Source: Gordonia sp. OPL2 (GTDB lineage Bacteria; Actinomycetota; Actinomycetes; Mycobacteriales; Mycobacteriaceae). From it: a stretch of DNA of 64,000 nucleotides. A model generated the notes under the pieces. The model worked only from the letters and a program-made list of their open reading frames with translations, was not told the DNA's origin and made no database searches. A program made the translations under genes and the position numbers. The stretch covers positions 1 to 64,000 of the forward strand of contig NZ_RKME01000003.1 of assembly GCF_003797825.1 (NCBI RefSeq), in the 5' to 3' direction. Of the stretch, positions 8,632 through 16,050 are shown piece by piece (the stretch's first letter is position 1; each line of letters begins with the position of its first letter).

Positions 8632-9930
8632 TCAGGGGGCGAGGTCGGTGAAGCCGGCGACCTCGCCGATGACCAGGATGGCCGGCGGCCGCAGCCCCTG
8701 CTCGGCAGCCGTGCCGGCCGCGCCGGCGAGGTCGGATCGCAGTATCCGCTGCGACGGCAACGACCCGTTCTCGATCATCGCGACCGGGGTGTCGGCAGGC
8801 TTGCCGCCTGCGAGAAGTGCGTCGGCGAACGCGTCGATACGCTCGACCGCCATCATCAGCACGAGGGTTCCGCGCAGCCGGGCGACCGCATCCCAGTCGA
8901 CCAGCGAATCGGGGTGTCCGGGCGGGACGTGCCCCGAGGCGATCACGACCTCGTGGGTCACGCCCCGATGGGTGACCGGGATGCCTGCGGCGGCCGGCGC
9001 TGCGATCGGGCTGGTGATGCCGGGGACGACCGTGACCGGCACGCCGGCCTCGACGCACGCCTGCACCTCCTCGAAACCACGTCCGTAGACGTACGGGTCT
9101 CCCCCCTTGAGCCGGACGACGAACTTGCCGGCGGCAGCGCGGTCGACGAGGACCGCATTGATCGCCTCCTGTTTCATCGCGCGCCCGTAGGGCACCTTGG
9201 CGGCGTCGACGATCTCCACCTGCGGACCCAGCTCGGCGAGCAGTTGCGGCGGGGCCAACCGGTCGGCGACGACGACGTCGGCCTGCTGGAGCAGCTTCTG
9301 TCCGCGAACGGTGATGAGGTCCGGGTCGCCCGGTCCCCCACCGACCAGCGCGACACCGGGCGGGTGGGGCACGTCGTCGGCGACCGTGAGCGAGCCGTCG
9401 GCGAGGGCACGCCCGATCGCGGCCCGCAACGCCGCCGACTGACGGTGATCACCGCCCGCGAGCACCCCGAACTGCAGATCTCGGTGCCGTCCGGACGCCG
9501 GCGTGACCGCCGTGCCGAACCGGGCGTCGTCGGCCCGGACGCAGTAGGTGTGGCGGGCCTCGGCGTCGGCGACCACCTGCGCATTGACCCCGGGATCGTC
9601 GGTGCACGCCATCACATACCAAGCACCGTCGAGGTCGCCGTCCTGGTAGGTACGGCGATAGACCGTGATTCCAGGCGTCGACTCGACGGCCGGGGTGGGA
9701 TCGAGGGCGACGACATGGACGTCGGCGCCCGACGCGATCAGATTGGGCAGTCGCCGTTGCGCGACCGATCCACCGCCGACGACCACGACCTTGCGGCCGA
9801 CGAGGTCGAGGCCGACGAGGTAATGGCCACGCGCGGACTCGGTCGGCTCATCGGGTACGGGATGTGCGGGCTGGGGATGTGCGGGCTGGGGATGTGCGGG
9901 CTGGGCACCGTCGGACACGCCAGAGGACAT
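8632..9930 (-). CDS. cysG: Sirohem synthase / uroporphyrinogen-III C-methyltransferase (CysG type)
   Basis: 432 residues in two parts. Residues about 35-190 form a precorrin-2 dehydrogenase/ferrochelatase-like Rossmann domain (VVVVGGGSVAQRRL). Residues about 195-430 form the SAM-dependent methyltransferase, with VGGGPGDPDLITVRG, VRLKGGDPYVYGRG and GVTHEV. Together they convert uroporphyrinogen III through precorrin-2 toward sirohaem, and supply precorrin-2 for corrinoids. The N-terminus carries a three-fold PQPAH repeat encoded by perfect 15-base repeats. ATG at 9930 is used. The linked cob genes fit a tetrapyrrole role. Confidence 0.93.
   Translation of the reverse strand: MSSGVSDGAQPAHPQPAHPQPAHPVPDEPTESARGHYLVGLDLVGRKVVVVGGGSVAQRRLPNLIASGADVHVVALDPTPAVESTPGITVYRRTYQDGDLDGAWYVMACTDDPGVNAQVVADAEARHTYCVRADDARFGTAVTPASGRHRDLQFGVLAGGDHRQSAALRAAIGRALADGSLTVADDVPHPPGVALVGGGPGDPDLITVRGQKLLQQADVVVADRLAPPQLLAELGPQVEIVDAAKVPYGRAMKQEAINAVLVDRAAAGKFVVRLKGGDPYVYGRGFEEVQACVEAGVPVTVVPGITSPIAAPAAAGIPVTHRGVTHEVVIASGHVPPGHPDSLVDWDAVARLRGTLVLMMAVERIDAFADALLAGGKPADTPVAMIENGSLPSQRILRSDLAGAAGTAAEQGLRPPAILVIGEVAGFTDLAP
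9860..9904. repeat. Three perfect 15-base tandem repeats in cysG
   Basis: GGATGTGCGGGCTGG is repeated three times head to tail (9860-9874, 9875-9889, 9890-9904). The unit is a multiple of three, so it expands an N-terminal Pro-Gln-Pro-Ala-His string of the CysG protein without changing the frame. It is a likely site of length variation between strains. Confidence 0.85.
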
Positions 9931-10005
9931 GACCCACGAGCCTACCGACCCGCTGACCGGCCGCCGCATCCGCGCGCCGCCTCCCGCCCGGCCGCACGGA
10001 GGCGC

Positions 10006-10344
10006 TCACTCGGGCAGACGACCGGCCCGGCGGATGGACGCCCACACGTCGGCTGCGGGGATGCCCGATCGGTGCGCGGCCGACCGGATCAACCGGGCGA
10101 GCAGAACCGATGCCGCATATTCTCCGGTCGACGGGTCGTCGGTGTGCGCGCGGATGGCGTTCCACCAGGTCACGTTGCCGCAACTGGCGGCCTCGGCCAT
10201 GGCGATGGCGGTGTCGAACCCGGGGATGACCGGTTCGTCGTCGCGGTCGCACCCGGTGCACGTGCAACCATCGCACGAGCGCGGGGTCCCGACCGTGATG
10301 TCGAGGACCGGGCCGTTGAATCGTGGGCCGTCGAGGACTGTCAC
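10006..10344 (-). CDS. Small Cys-rich protein of unknown function, coupled to desaturase
   Basis: 112 residues, not recognised. The GTG start overlaps the stop of the desaturase gene (GTGA at 10341-10344), so it should be translated by coupling. A tight cysteine cluster, CDGCTCTGC, spans about residues 24-32 and could bind metal or an iron-sulphur centre. The rest looks like a compact helical domain (AIAMAEAASCGNVTWWNAIRAH, ASVLLARLIRSAAHRSG). No signal peptide or membrane segment is seen. Its placement suggests a role with the desaturase, for example as an accessory or redox factor, but that is inference. Confidence 0.65.
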   Translation of the reverse strand: MTVLDGPRFNGPVLDITVGTPRSCDGCTCTGCDRDDEPVIPGFDTAIAMAEAASCGNVTWWNAIRAHTDDPSTGEYAASVLLARLIRSAAHRSGIPAADVWASIRRAGRLPE

Positions 10345-11357
10345 CGCAGCACCCTCTCATCGGACCGGCCCGCCCTGGCATGCTGCCGGGCGAGCGCACG
10401 ATCGCGGGACTCCTCGAACCTGCGCACCTTGATGTCCATCTGTTCGAGGAAGTCTCCCAACAGTTCTCGGTAATGCTCGCCGAGCGGACCGAAGTCGTCG
10501 CGCTCGAAGATGCGCCATTTCCGCAGCACCGGCATCACGACCTCCGACATGTGTTGCGGCAGATCGTAGATGCCACCCTTGGCGATCAGCACCGCGTTCC
10601 GCCGGAAGTTCGGCATGGTCGCGCCGGGCATCTGGAAGTTGGACACGATCGCGTAGATCGCCGCCATCGCCTGATCGGGGACGAGATCCAGCGCTCCGTC
10701 GACGATGTTGCGATAGAAGAGCATGTGCAGGTTCTCGTCGGCGGCGACGCGCTGCAGCATCCGGTCGGCGATCGGGTCGCCGCAGGCCTTGCCGGTGTTG
10801 CGGTGTGAGACCCGGGTCGCGAGTTCCTGGAAGCTGACATAGCTGACGGCGTAGAGCATGTCGTAGCTGTGGTCACGCTGACCGTCGTCCTCGGGCAGCG
10901 GGTTGAATCCGTGGGTCATGTGCTCCATCCGGATGTTCTCCAACTCCACCGGATCGACACCGCGGGTCACCACGAGGTAGTCGCGCATGACGACCGAGTG
11001 CCGCATCTCCTCGGCGGTCCACCGACCGACCCAGAACCCCCACGCGTCGTCGAGGCTGAAGTTGTCGGCGATCACCCGGTGATAGGACGGCAGATTGTCC
11101 TCGGTCAGCAGATTGGTGATCATCGCCGCCTTCGCCGTTTCCGAGAGCTGGGACTGTGATGGGTCCCAGTCGTCCCCACCGAGCGCGGCGAAGTTACGGC
11201 CGTCGTCCCAGGGCACGTAATCGTGTGGGTGCCAGTCCTTCGTCATCTTCATGTGTCGTTCGACCTCGGACTCGCAGACCGGGAGCAGTTCCCGGAGCAG
11301 ATCCGAGCCGGTCATGCCGGTATCCGTCAGCGCCGGTGGGTCGATCAGGCTGGTCAT
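10341..11357 (-). CDS. desA: Acyl-[acyl-carrier-protein] desaturase (DesA type)
   Basis: 338 residues, the size of mycobacterial DesA1. The soluble di-iron motifs are present: TAEEMRHSVVMRDY (E-x-x-R-H) and, about 90 residues later, AADENLHMLFYR (D-E-x-x-H), which hold the oxo-bridged iron pair. It introduces a double bond in long acyl-ACPs, feeding unsaturated fatty acids and mycolic-acid precursors. The ATG at 11357 has a GGGAGA ribosome site. It is divergently placed from the response regulator at 11513 and coupled to a Cys-rich partner downstream. Confidence 0.93.
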   Translation of the reverse strand: MTSLIDPPALTDTGMTGSDLLRELLPVCESEVERHMKMTKDWHPHDYVPWDDGRNFAALGGDDWDPSQSQLSETAKAAMITNLLTEDNLPSYHRVIADNFSLDDAWGFWVGRWTAEEMRHSVVMRDYLVVTRGVDPVELENIRMEHMTHGFNPLPEDDGQRDHSYDMLYAVSYVSFQELATRVSHRNTGKACGDPIADRMLQRVAADENLHMLFYRNIVDGALDLVPDQAMAAIYAIVSNFQMPGATMPNFRRNAVLIAKGGIYDLPQHMSEVVMPVLRKWRIFERDDFGPLGEHYRELLGDFLEQMDIKVRRFEESRDRALARQHARAGRSDERVLR

Positions 11358-11512
11358 CGTTCTCCCTCGTCGTTCGGACTCGCTGGGCAGGTACCAACTC
11401 TGCGCCGCCGCGCGGGCGGTGACGTGAGCCGAAGGTCCCGGATCCCGTGGGACCCTGGTCATCCGATCGTGGAACCTCTCCACCCACCCCGACCTGCGGT
11501 ACCGTCGAGTCC

Positions 11513-12196
11513 ATGTCAGCCGATGCCCCATCCGCCGGCGAGGCCACCGCGCCGCCGGTGCGCGTCTATCTCGTCGACGACCACGAACTCGTCCGGCGCG
11601 GGCTCCGCGACCTCCTGGGGACCGCCACCGATCTCGAGGTCGTCGGCGAGGCGGCCTCCGTCGGCGAGGCGAAGGTCGGCATCCTGGCGGCCAAGCCCGA
11701 CGTCGCCGTTCTCGATGTGCGCCTGCCCGACGGCAACGGCGTCGAACTGTGCCGCGATGTCCGCGCGGCGGAACCGTCGGTACGGTGCCTGATGCTCACC
11801 AGCTACGCCGACGACGACGCCCTCCTCGCGGCCGTGCTCGCCGGTGCGTCCGGATTCGTGCTCAAGCAGATCCTGGGCCACAACCTGATCGAGGCGGTAC
11901 GCACCGTCGGCCACGGTGGTTCCCTCCTGGACGATCGCAGCACCACCGCCCTGCTGGCCCGGCTGCGGGACGGCAAGGGTGATGCCGCCGACCCGCTCGC
12001 GGAGCTCACCCACCAGGAGCGCGAGGTCTTCAACCTCATCGGTGACGGCATGACCAACCGCCAGATCGCCGAGCGGATGTTCTTGGCGGAGAAGACGATC
12101 AAGAACTACGTGTCCCGCATCCTGGCGAAGCTCGACATGCAGCGCCGCACCCAGGTGGCGGTCATGGCGACGAAACTGCGTGACGGCACGATCTAG
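11513..12196 (+). CDS. NarL/LuxR-family response regulator, DevR/DosR-like
   Basis: 227 residues. The receiver domain has the acidic pair Asp22-Asp23, phospho-acceptor Asp68 in [10 protein letters not shown], Thr96 and Lys118. A LuxR helix-turn-helix follows from about 165 ([31 protein letters not shown]). The DNA-binding part resembles the DevR/DosR dormancy regulators. It faces the DevS-like kinase gene tail to tail across a hairpin at 12219-12267 rather than sharing an operon. Partnership with that kinase is inferred from proximity and family. The ATG at 11513 opens just before the receiver. Confidence 0.9.
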   Translation: MSADAPSAGEATAPPVRVYLVDDHELVRRGLRDLLGTATDLEVVGEAASVGEAKVGILAAKPDVAVLDVRLPDGNGVELCRDVRAAEPSVRCLMLTSYADDDALLAAVLAGASGFVLKQILGHNLIEAVRTVGHGGSLLDDRSTTALLARLRDGKGDAADPLAELTHQEREVFNLIGDGMTNRQIAERMFLAEKTIKNYVSRILAKLDMQRRTQVAVMATKLRDGTI

Positions 12197-12218
12197 CGCA
12201 CCGCAGACGTAGCGCACC

Positions 12219-12267
12219 GCAGACGTAGCGGAAACCGTCGCGGACAGCCGGTTTCGGCTACGTCTGC
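12219..12267. terminator. Long inverted repeat between convergent regulator and kinase
   Basis: GCAGACGTAGCGGAAACCG (12219-12237) pairs with CGGTTTCGGCTACGTCTGC (12249-12267), 19 base pairs with one mismatch and an 11-base loop. It lies between the stops at 12196 and 12284. An extra direct copy of AGCGCACCGCAGACGT sits just upstream (from about 12195). A bidirectional terminator is the simplest reading. Confidence 0.7.
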
Positions 12268-12283
12268 CCCGGGCTGGGGGCAG

Positions 12284-13945
12284 CTACCCGGTCAGCGGTA
12301 CCGACCAGGTGAGCGTCGTCCCACCCGGCTTGCCCGGCCCGCGCGGCGAGGTCACCACGCTGAACACCCCGTCGCAGTCCTCGGCCCGTCGGGTGAGGTT
12401 GTCGAGGCCGCGGTAGACGACGTCGGATCCGATCCCGACGCCGTCGTCGCCGATCTCCACCGAGAGCACGTCGTCCTCGGCCCGGACCGAGACATCGATG
12501 TGCTGAGCCTGCGCGTGCCGCAAGGCATTCGACAGCCCCTCGCGGAGCACCGCGTCGATGTGCGGACCGAGTGCCTCGGGAACGACGGTGTCCACGGGTC
12601 CCGCGAACTGCACACCCGGCGCGATCGGGGCGTGACCCGCGAGCTCGGCGACGATGTCGAGCACCCGCCGACGCAGGGTCGCGGTGTCGTGATGGCCGGG
12701 AACGGTCTGCAGGTCGAAGATGGAGGTGCGGATCTGCGCGATGGTGCGGTCGAGGTCGCCGACGACCTGTTCGAGCCGATCAGTCGTCGCACGGTCGGTC
12801 GTCGCCGCGTCGGCCGACGAGTCGCCGGCCCGGGCGGCGAGCATCGTCTGCACCGACATCCCGATCGCGAAGAGTCGTTGGATCACGTGGTCGTGCAAGT
12901 CGCGGGCGATACGGTGCCGGTCCTCGAGGACCTCCAGATCGCGGGCGATCTGCTGCTGGTCGGCGTACACCACCGACAGCGAGGCGACCTCGGCCACACC
13001 GGCCAATCCCGAGGTGTCGTCGTCGTCCCAGTCGGGTCGGTTCGCATGTGTGATGACGATCCAGCCGAACGCGCCCGCGGCCCGCTGTAGCGGCTGCACC
13101 GTCACCCATGCGGCGTCGCGCCGGACGAGTTCCGACGGGATCTCGGCGACCGGGTAGACCGCCCGCGCGCCTGTCGGGGGCAGGGTCAGGTCGCCGGCGG
13201 TGATCGGACCACCGGTGTGTGCACGGACGGAGACCGCGCCCGGCTCCCCGGTGAGGATGAACACGTCGATCCCGTCACCGAGCTCGGCGACGTCGACGCA
13301 CAGCCGGGTCAGCGTGTCCTCGAGGGCGATGCCCGCCAGCGGTTCGGAACCACGACGCGCGATGACCTGCATCCAGCGATGTCGGGTGCGGGCCTGCCCG
13401 AACAGCCGGGCGTTGTCGACGGCGATCCCGGCGGCGATGGCGAGAACGGCGACCAACGTCTCGTCGACCTCGCTGAACTCCAGGGCCGACTGCTTCTCGG
13501 TGAGGTAGATGCTCCCGAACACCGACCCGCGCACGATGATCGGCGCACCGAGGAAGGTGTGCATCGGCGGATGGTTCGGCGGAAAGCCGACCGACGATGG
13601 GTGTTTCGCCAAGGACGGGATGCGCAGCACCTGCGGTTCCTCGATCAGCAGACCGAGCACGCCCCTGCCGACAGGCAGGTGATCCATACGCGCGCGCTGG
13701 GCCGGACTGATCCCGGTGTAGACGAACGCACTGAGTCCACCGTCCGGGCCGCGGACACCGAGGGCACAGTAACGGGCGTCGACCACCTGGGAGGCCACCT
13801 CGACGATGCGCTGCAGCGCGCGGTCGAGGTCGAGGCCCTGTCCGACGACGAGGACCGCCTCGAGCAGGTCACGCAGGACGACCGGGTCGTCGACCCCGTG
13901 CTCGGCGAGAGCGTCGAGAGCCTCGCTCAGCCGGTGCTGATTCAC
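12284..13945 (-). CDS. GAF-domain sensor histidine kinase, DevS/DosS-like
   Basis: 553 residues: GAF domain A (about 30-180), GAF domain B (about 200-330), HisKA_3 dimerisation with phospho-acceptor His351 in RIARDLHDHVIQRLF, and a HATPase with GDDGVGIG. The segment GFPPNHPPMHTFLGAPI (His125, His129) matches the part of DevS that carries the haem-ligating His, so gas or redox sensing through haem is plausible. The GTG start at 13945 overlaps the cobB stop (GTGA), so it is the last gene of the corrinoid operon and is probably translationally coupled. The likely partner is the DevR-like regulator opposite. Confidence 0.9.
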   Translation of the reverse strand: MNQHRLSEALDALAEHGVDDPVVLRDLLEAVLVVGQGLDLDRALQRIVEVASQVVDARYCALGVRGPDGGLSAFVYTGISPAQRARMDHLPVGRGVLGLLIEEPQVLRIPSLAKHPSSVGFPPNHPPMHTFLGAPIIVRGSVFGSIYLTEKQSALEFSEVDETLVAVLAIAAGIAVDNARLFGQARTRHRWMQVIARRGSEPLAGIALEDTLTRLCVDVAELGDGIDVFILTGEPGAVSVRAHTGGPITAGDLTLPPTGARAVYPVAEIPSELVRRDAAWVTVQPLQRAAGAFGWIVITHANRPDWDDDDTSGLAGVAEVASLSVVYADQQQIARDLEVLEDRHRIARDLHDHVIQRLFAIGMSVQTMLAARAGDSSADAATTDRATTDRLEQVVGDLDRTIAQIRTSIFDLQTVPGHHDTATLRRRVLDIVAELAGHAPIAPGVQFAGPVDTVVPEALGPHIDAVLREGLSNALRHAQAQHIDVSVRAEDDVLSVEIGDDGVGIGSDVVYRGLDNLTRRAEDCDGVFSVVTSPRGPGKPGGTTLTWSVPLTG

Positions 13946-15378
13946 CGCGACGGCTCCCCGACCCCACCGGCGGTCCGCGCCGCGAGGGCGGCCCGGACGA
14001 ATCGCGCCACCGAGCCCGGGGCACCGGCCGGATGGACATGGAGGTAGGAGGCGTGCACCGACGACGAGGCATGGCCGTGGCTGCCGGGACGACCGCCGTG
14101 ATCGCGCCACGCCCACGCGGGCGCGGGGGCGGCGTCGCCCGGCGCCACGGTGGACCGGTGGAACTCGTGCCCCGTCACCCGCTGTCCCGCGGTGAAGGTC
14201 ACCGAGTCACCCACGGCGACGGCGTCGCGGTATCCGAGGGTCAGCGTGGGACCGAACCGGCCGACGGCGTCGATGACCCCCGTCATCCGGTGCCCGTCGA
14301 GTTCTCGTGCGAGATAAAGCAATCCGGCGCATTCGGCGACGATCGGCCGCCCCTCACGGGCATGGCGGCGCACCCCGTCGCGCAGTTCGTCGTTGGCGGC
14401 GAGCGCCTCGGCGTGCTCTTCGGGGAAACCTCCGCCGATGACGATTCCGTCGACGTCCGAGGGCAACCGGTCGTAGAGCGGATCGAACCCGACGACCTCG
14501 GCTCCGGCGGCCTCGAGCAGTTCCCGGTGCTCGGCGTACCCGAAGGTGAATGCGGCACCACCGGCGACGGCGATCACCGGTCGCCGCGCACCCGGCACAA
14601 TCGTCGGGTCGTCGTCGAGCGCCCCCGCCGGGGACCAGGCCGCGACAGGTTCTGCCCGCCTGGTCCGGGCGGCCGCCACGATCGCGTCGAGGTCCAGGGC
14701 CGCACCGATCGTCATGGTCATCGCATCGACGGCCCGCACCGCGTCGTCGCGCCGCTCGGCCGCCGGGATCAGCCCCAGATGTCGCGACGGCACCTGCAGA
14801 TCCGGGTCACGGCGCACGACTCCGAAGACGGGCAGCCCGACACGGCCACAGGCCTGCCGAAGGACGGTCTCGTGCCGGGGCGATCCCACGCGGTTGAGGA
14901 TCACGCCGGCGATCCGGATCGACGGGTCGTAGCCGATGAAGCCGTGCAGCAGCGCGGCCACCGACTGGCTGTGACCTGCCGCGTCGACGACGAGGATCAC
15001 CGGCGCGCCGATCAGCCGCGCCACATGGGCGGTCGAACCGAAACCGGTCGGATCCGCACTGTCAGAGGCGGAGTCGTCGAGGATGCGACCGTCGAACAAC
15101 CCCATGACCCCTTCGACCACGGCGATGTCCGCACCCGCCGTGCCGGCGGCGAACAGCGGTCCGACGAGGTCGGCGCCGACCAGGTTCGGGTCGAGGTTGC
15201 GTCCGACGCCTCCTGCGGCCACGGCGTGGTAGCCGGGATCGATGTAGTCGGGTCCGACCTTGAACGGCGCCACCCGGTGTCCGGCGGCGCGCAGGGCGCC
15301 GATCAGTCCGGTGGAGATGGTCGTCTTGCCACTTCCCGAGGAGGGAGCGGCGATGACGACCGCGGGTGGTCGGGTCAC
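13942..15378 (-). CDS. cobB: Cobyrinate/hydrogenobyrinate a,c-diamide synthase
   Basis: 478 residues. An N-terminal P-loop (APSSGSGKTT) with GPDYIDPGYH and EGVMGLFDG forms the ATP-dependent half. A C-terminal class I-like glutaminase has the GGGFPEEHAEAL and ECAGLLYLAREL (Cys nucleophile) motifs. It amidates side chains a and c of the corrin ring using glutamine and ATP. GTG at 15378 puts the P-loop at the very N-terminus as usual; an upstream ATG at 15432 would overlap cobO. It lies 16 bases after cobO and overlaps the kinase gene by four bases. Confidence 0.95.
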   Translation of the reverse strand: MTRPPAVVIAAPSSGSGKTTISTGLIGALRAAGHRVAPFKVGPDYIDPGYHAVAAGGVGRNLDPNLVGADLVGPLFAAGTAGADIAVVEGVMGLFDGRILDDSASDSADPTGFGSTAHVARLIGAPVILVVDAAGHSQSVAALLHGFIGYDPSIRIAGVILNRVGSPRHETVLRQACGRVGLPVFGVVRRDPDLQVPSRHLGLIPAAERRDDAVRAVDAMTMTIGAALDLDAIVAAARTRRAEPVAAWSPAGALDDDPTIVPGARRPVIAVAGGAAFTFGYAEHRELLEAAGAEVVGFDPLYDRLPSDVDGIVIGGGFPEEHAEALAANDELRDGVRRHAREGRPIVAECAGLLYLARELDGHRMTGVIDAVGRFGPTLTLGYRDAVAVGDSVTFTAGQRVTGHEFHRSTVAPGDAAPAPAWAWRDHGGRPGSHGHASSSVHASYLHVHPAGAPGSVARFVRAALAARTAGGVGEPSR

Positions 15379-15394
15379 GACGGCCGGTCCCCGG

Positions 15395-16012
15395 TCACCA
15401 CTCGATGCCCTTCTGGCCCTTGCGGCCGGCATCCATGGGGTGCGCGATCTTCGTCATCTCGGTCACCAGATCGGCCGCCTCGACGAGCGCGGCAGGTGCA
15501 CGCCGCCCGGTGATGACGACGTGCTGGCGACCGGGTCGCAGACGCAACGTCTCCACCACCTCGTCGGTGTCCACCCAGCCCCAACCCAGCGGGTAGGTGA
15601 ACTCGTCGAGGACATAGAAGTCGTGTTGCTCGGCGGCGAGACGGCGCGCGATCTCGGCCCATCCGGCCTGCGCCGCCGCCGCGTGGTCGTCAGCCTGGTC
15701 GGCATTGGCGCGCAGCCATGACCATCCCTGCCCCATCTTGTGCCATTCGACGGGACCCCCCGCCCCGGTCTGCGCGTGGACATCACCGAGCGCGGCGAGG
15801 GCCGACTCCTCACCGACCCGCCACTTCGCACTCTTGACGAACTGGAACACCGCGACCCGCATCCCGGCGTTCCACGCGCGCATCGCCATACCGAACGCCG
15901 CCGTCGACTTGCCCTTGCCGTCGCCCGTGTGCACCGCCAACACGGGCTGGTTCCGTCGCTGTCGGGTCGTCAGACCGTCCGCGGGTATCGTGTCGGGAAC
16001 TCCTTGCGGCAC
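15395..16012 (-). CDS. cobO: Cob(I)yrinic acid a,c-diamide adenosyltransferase
   Basis: 205 residues of the CobO/BtuR family: a P-loop-like HTGDGKGKSTAAFGMAMRA near residue 29, VLDEFTYPLGWGWVD in the middle, and a terminal VTEMTKIAHPMDAGRKGQKGIEW. It transfers the adenosyl group from ATP to cobalt of the corrinoid. The GTG at 16012 has a strong GGAGG site four bases upstream. It sits between the fused chelatase and cobB in the corrinoid operon. Confidence 0.96.
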   Translation of the reverse strand: MPQGVPDTIPADGLTTRQRRNQPVLAVHTGDGKGKSTAAFGMAMRAWNAGMRVAVFQFVKSAKWRVGEESALAALGDVHAQTGAGGPVEWHKMGQGWSWLRANADQADDHAAAAQAGWAEIARRLAAEQHDFYVLDEFTYPLGWGWVDTDEVVETLRLRPGRQHVVITGRRAPAALVEAADLVTEMTKIAHPMDAGRKGQKGIEW

Positions 16013-16050
16013 TGCGCCTCCTACCGATTGTCGGATCTACGCGCGGTCTC

